Below, one piece after another: positions 60,847 to 64,000 of a stretch of 64,000 nt of DNA (its first letter is position 1; every line of letters starts with the position of its first letter). Both the position numbers and the translations under genes were made by a program. The DNA comes from Escallonia rubra (Eukaryota > Streptophyta > Magnoliopsida > Escalloniales > Escalloniaceae), in contig JAVXUO010002250.1 of assembly GCA_033065855.1 (NCBI GenBank), positions 1 through 64,000 of the forward strand, in the 5' to 3' direction. A model generated the notes under the pieces. That model had not been told where the DNA came from and did not search any database. It saw only the letters and a list, made by a program, of their open reading frames with translations.

Positions 60847-61465
60847 GGCCCTGTTCGTTTCACAGAAATCGTTTTCCGAATTTTCTGGTGTTTGGTGCGT
60901 GAAAATCATTTTCCGGTGTTTGGTGCATGTATAAGATTTTACAACGAAAAATGATTTTCAATCAACTTGTTTTGAAGAACAAAATGTCGGAAAACCACTT
61001 ACTGACACACACCCACACCCGCACCCACCTACTACCTACACACATGCGTGAGCGCGCACGCGCACACTGACACGCCTGGGCGCGCACGAACCCACACACC
61101 CACATACCGCACTGCCCACACACCCACACCCGCACCCACCCACTACCTACACACACACACATTGACACCCGCACACATACACACGCACCCACCCACTACC
61201 CCCCCCCCCCCCCACACGCATCCGCACACACACACACGCAAATACACAGCCATGAAGCAAATGATTGACCCATCATATCATCCGATGCCCAAGCAGCGAA
61301 AATAGTGAAAAACATATCTTTTTTTGGTATAGATATTTGTATTATTGCACAACACCCAAGCAATGTAAAATTTATGAAAATGTTTTCATGAACTCCTATT
61401 TTCTGGAAAGCATACTCCGGAAAAAGTATTTTCCGGAAAGCATTTTCCGTGAAACAAACAGGGCC
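60847..61465. mobile_element. Tourist-like PIF/Harbinger MITE, 619 bp
   Basis: Terminal repeats ggccctgttcgtttcac and (inverted) ggccctgtttgtttcac pair at 16 of 17 positions. The target duplication taa is at 60844-60846 and 61466-61468. Arm A near 45890 shows the empty site with a single taa equivalent, proving the boundaries. Sub-terminal attttccgg repeats occur on both arms. The core (61005-61250) is a CA-rich microsatellite with a C-run of 15 near 61200. Confidence 0.93.
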
Positions 61466-61944
61466 TAAGAGTAATATTCAGTAGCTATTTTGGACCCACA
61501 AAAAAAATAAAAATAAAAATATCTAGATCAAGAAAGTAGAGGAAATTATTGAAACATTGACAAAAAAAGCTACATAATTACTAAACACAAGTTATTCCGG
61601 CAGTGGAAATTGAAAAAACCTAGTTGGTTGGTTCTGCCAGGAAGAACCTGAATTGGGATCAAACAAAAAGTTACTTCAAACCAAGGATAGCAAAAATGAG
61701 ATGCAAGCACATCGAATTAAATGAAATTGAGTAGCTACTTATGAACAAGAAATAATACCCAAATCAAGAAACTAGAATAAATTAGTAAAGCCACATAATA
61801 CAACCGGGGTAGTCGTTGGTATAGTATTCTAAAGCACTATTTCTGGCAACAAACAATTCATGTACACTTTTAAGACGTATACAGGTTAAATATTGTAGGT
61901 AGTGCACAAAGATAAGATGCACAACACCGTGCTACCGCTGAATT

Positions 61945-62249
61945 AATCAGCTCGAACTAGATAATGGCGAAATGGGAGCCGATGCAAATATGACCATTAA
62001 TTTCCATAACCTAAAGCAGAAGTTCATGGAATCCCTGCGTTGCTCAAACTCAAGATTTGCCAAAGCGACTGGACTAAGGCCAGCTAAGGAGGCTATATTT
62101 TCACTGATGATTTGCTCAATATATTCTATCCATGTCATGTCACCATTCTCAAGTTTTTTTATCTTTGGTGGTTGTCAAAGTATACTGACCACATCCGAAT
62201 CAAGCAGTCCCCGTTGCTCTTATTCTCTTAGGCAGCTTTTTAATTGGTC
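61945..62249 (-). other. Arm B counterpart of the possible C-terminal exon, disrupted
   Basis: Homologous to 44520-44833 with the same acceptor. Relative to arm A, a 3-base addition creates an in-frame TGA about 17 codons in, and an extra A in a poly-A run shifts the frame further on. Splicing to this exon would therefore end the receptor kinase quickly. Confidence 0.45.
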
Positions 62250-62506
62250 CTACAAAGAGGTCAAAAGCAAAGTAAGATACATAATTTAGTACACGTTTCA
62301 ATTCTAATTCGTTAAATAAACTAAATATACTAAACTGCAAAATTATGCAATCTAAAAGAAGGATTAGTTTGCTCATCTAAGTGCCCTCCCTACCCAAATT
62401 ACTCACATCGAACAAAAATGAAGATTTAAGTGCTGCATCTAGAAATTTATTTAGAAAGCCGCGAAGCAATATTTTGCGACTAGTTGACGTCCAATCAGTT
62501 ATTATC

Positions 62507-64000
62507 CTAAGAAAATAAAGCCCTAAACTGACACAAGATCGAGGAGGTTGGTATATACGATTTACCCGAAATCATCCGAGCCGAGATAGAGACAAACTGC
62601 CGCACCTTCCTTGTAAAAGTCATTCTACTGGCAGGAGAAGATTCTGCATTGTTTTGGATGCCAGAAGACCCACCAGTAGTACTGGTAACTATCTCCTCAA
62701 GAAGAGAAGAATCTACGGTGTCGGCGATGACATGAAAGGCTTTCTCTACTACAGGAGAATCAGCTCTCTCTTGCAATACCAGTGCATACTCGAGCTGGAC
62801 CATGACCTCAGCCATTGTAGGGCGTTTCATAGGAAGATTGTGCAGGCATTGCTCCGCAATTTTCACAACTGCAATCAAACAATTCGGCGAGATTTTCCCC
62901 CTCAAACTGGGATCAATACTCTGATCTAGTATTCCTTCTTTGATGCAGTATTTGGCCCATGCGGCTAGACCCCATTGCTCCTCATCCAGCGTTACATCTA
63001 CTGCCGGCCTCCCGCACAGCACTTCGAACAATACCACACCAAAGGCATACACGTCCGATTTCCTCGTTAGTCTGCGGGTCAAGTAATACTCGGGATCCAT
63101 ATACCCAAATGTGCCTCTCACATCGGTGCTTACGTGGCTGCATGACTGATTTGCCGGGCCTAATCTTGACATCCCAAAGTCCGCAATCTTAGCTGGCCAA
63201 TTCTCGCCCAACAAGATGTTTGAGCTCTTCACATCACGATGTATAACTCTGTGCAGGACACTAGTACCAGTGTGAAGATAGTCCAATCCACGGGCGGCGC
63301 CGATGCATATCTTGAGGCGCTGCACCCAAGAAAGAGGAGATTTATTACTTCTATCACGCTTGTGCAGATGGTCAGCAAGGCTACCAAGGAGTATGTACTC
63401 ATACACAAGGATCATATCGTGGACGTTGTCGCAGTAACCAATGAGAGAGACGAGGTGGCTGTGTCGAAACTTGGAAAGCATCTCGATCTCTGTCCAAAAC
63501 TGGGGGGCTCCTTGCCTGGACATGGAACTCAGCCGCTTGATCGCCACGGTAGTTGTTCCATTGTCGATGAGCCCTCTGTACACCTTTCCGAACCCTCCCT
63601 GTCCGATGACCAAAGCATCATCAAAGTCGCGGGTGGCCAATTGGATATCGGCAAGAGAAAACTGACGGCATAGATGCTCCGTAAAGTAGGCAGACGGTCT
63701 AACTTGATTACCGGAGTTTTCTTCATGAAGTTGTCTCAGCTTATAAACAAAAATGTTCAGAAGGGTGATGAAAAGTACCAAATCCGTCACAACCAAATTA
63801 ATCACTCTTCGCAGCGTTGGAGTCCAAGAATTGGAACCATGTCGCGGAGGCTCCTTGGGTTCCAACTTGCCTAGATGGTTGCCGGAGTAACAAAACTTTG
63901 AGTCAACAACGTTATCAAGAGGAGATTGATCATAAGGCGCGGGAAAGTTATACGCGTCGGTAAAAATTAGTAGTAGATGATAGTACAAGAGAAAGAAGTA
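62507..64000 (-). CDS. CrRLK1L-type receptor-like kinase without malectin ectodomain (arm B, N-terminus outside window)
   Basis: One uninterrupted minus-strand frame ends with TAA at 62507. The first in-window Met gives 493 aa, but the frame stays open to the edge and arm A shows a further hydrophobic N-terminus, so the real start is beyond base 64000. Using the in-window Met as residue 1: short extracellular part, membrane span about 65-82, Gly-loop GQGGFG 129-134, Lys151, HRDVKSSN 250-257, DFG 270-272, and a GTFGYMDPEYY activation segment. All catalytic residues are present. Known: the kinase domain resembles CrRLK1L (FERONIA-type) plasma-membrane receptors, but the malectin-like ectodomain is absent, so ligand sensing by that domain is excluded. 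A donor in the tail (TCAG/GTAAAT) could splice to a broken exon; the unspliced end adds about 16 residues. Confidence 0.9.
   Translation of the reverse strand, partial: YFFLLYYHLLLIFTDAYNFPAPYDQSPLDNVVDSKFCYSGNHLGKLEPKEPPRHGSNSWTPTLRRVINLVVTDLVLFITLLNIFVYKLRQLHEENSGNQVRPSAYFTEHLCRQFSLADIQLATRDFDDALVIGQGGFGKVYRGLIDNGTTTVAIKRLSSMSRQGAPQFWTEIEMLSKFRHSHLVSLIGYCDNVHDMILVYEYILLGSLADHLHKRDRSNKSPLSWVQRLKICIGAARGLDYLHTGTSVLHRVIHRDVKSSNILLGENWPAKIADFGMSRLGPANQSCSHVSTDVRGTFGYMDPEYYLTRRLTRKSDVYAFGVVLFEVLCGRPAVDVTLDEEQWGLAAWAKYCIKEGILDQSIDPSLRGKISPNCLIAVVKIAEQCLHNLPMKRPTMAEVMVQLEYALVLQERADSPVVEKAFHVIADTVDSSLLEEIVTSTTGGSSGIQNNAESSPASRMTFTRKVRQFVSISARMISGKSYIPTSSILCQFRALFS

Larger units (their letters stand above)
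54625..64000 (-). repeat. Arm B of the kinase inverted duplication (runs off the window)
   Basis: Reverse complement of 42601-48933, enlarged by a Helitron (56955-60115) and a Tourist-like element (60847-61465) and lacking about 600 bp present in arm A. Exons, splice sites and intron sequence correspond throughout. Confidence 0.9.

Noticed and set aside
61048..61305. Thr/His/Pro-rich frame
   Set aside because: It is a translation of the CA-rich microsatellite core of the Tourist-like element.

Overview
This window is nuclear DNA from a flowering plant, most likely a eudicot. Genes are split by GT-AG introns, intergenic DNA is AT-rich, and the families present (ARF GTPase, WAT1/EamA transporter, GDSL lipase, DYW-type PPR protein, receptor-like kinases) are all typical of plants. 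Transposons are dense: a Helitron, Tourist/Harbinger-type and other foldback MITEs, hAT-like elements with 8-bp target duplications, LINE remnants and probable LTR fragments. I cannot name the species.

Layout. 0.2-3.8 kb (-): a diverged ARF-like gene whose last exon probably lies off the left edge; GC-rich minisatellites sit in its first intron. 6.8-9.7 kb (-): an apparently intact six-exon ARF1-type gene of 181 aa, in the same orientation. 11-12.7 kb: a foldback MITE and a hAT-like element. 13.0-16.1 kb (-): an intact seven-exon WAT1-related transporter of 358 aa. 17-27.5 kb: mostly transposons and tandem repeats with no supportable gene. 27.9-33.2 kb (+): a five-exon GDSL esterase/lipase of 369 aa, with seven undetermined bases in exon 2. 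33.5-35.2 kb: two foldback elements. 35.8-37.9 kb (+): a DYW-type PPR gene, uninterrupted except for two in-frame stops. 39-42 kb: further foldback elements and an LTR-like repeat.

The right third (42.5 kb to the edge) is a large inverted duplication. Arm A (+, about 42.6-48.9 kb) and arm B (-, about 54.6-64.0 kb, running off the window) each hold the same pair: a receptor-like kinase with a CrRLK1L-type kinase domain but almost no ectodomain, then a PIX13/CST-like receptor-like cytoplasmic kinase (RLCK). The arms are tail to tail around a 5.7-kb spacer. The damage is complementary. Arm A has a 1-bp frameshift in the first kinase, and a nonsense codon plus a lost APE glutamate in the second. 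Arm B keeps both kinase domains readable but lacks the first RLCK exon. Arm B also gained a 3.16-kb Helitron and a 0.62-kb Tourist-like element, and arm A preserves the empty site for both, which fixes their boundaries to the base.

The housekeeping-type genes (ARF, WAT1, GDSL, PPR) look functionally unrelated. The most interesting structure is the kinase inverted repeat, which could yield double-stranded RNA if transcribed through. Exon coordinates come from reading splice sites and family motifs by eye; no database search was run.
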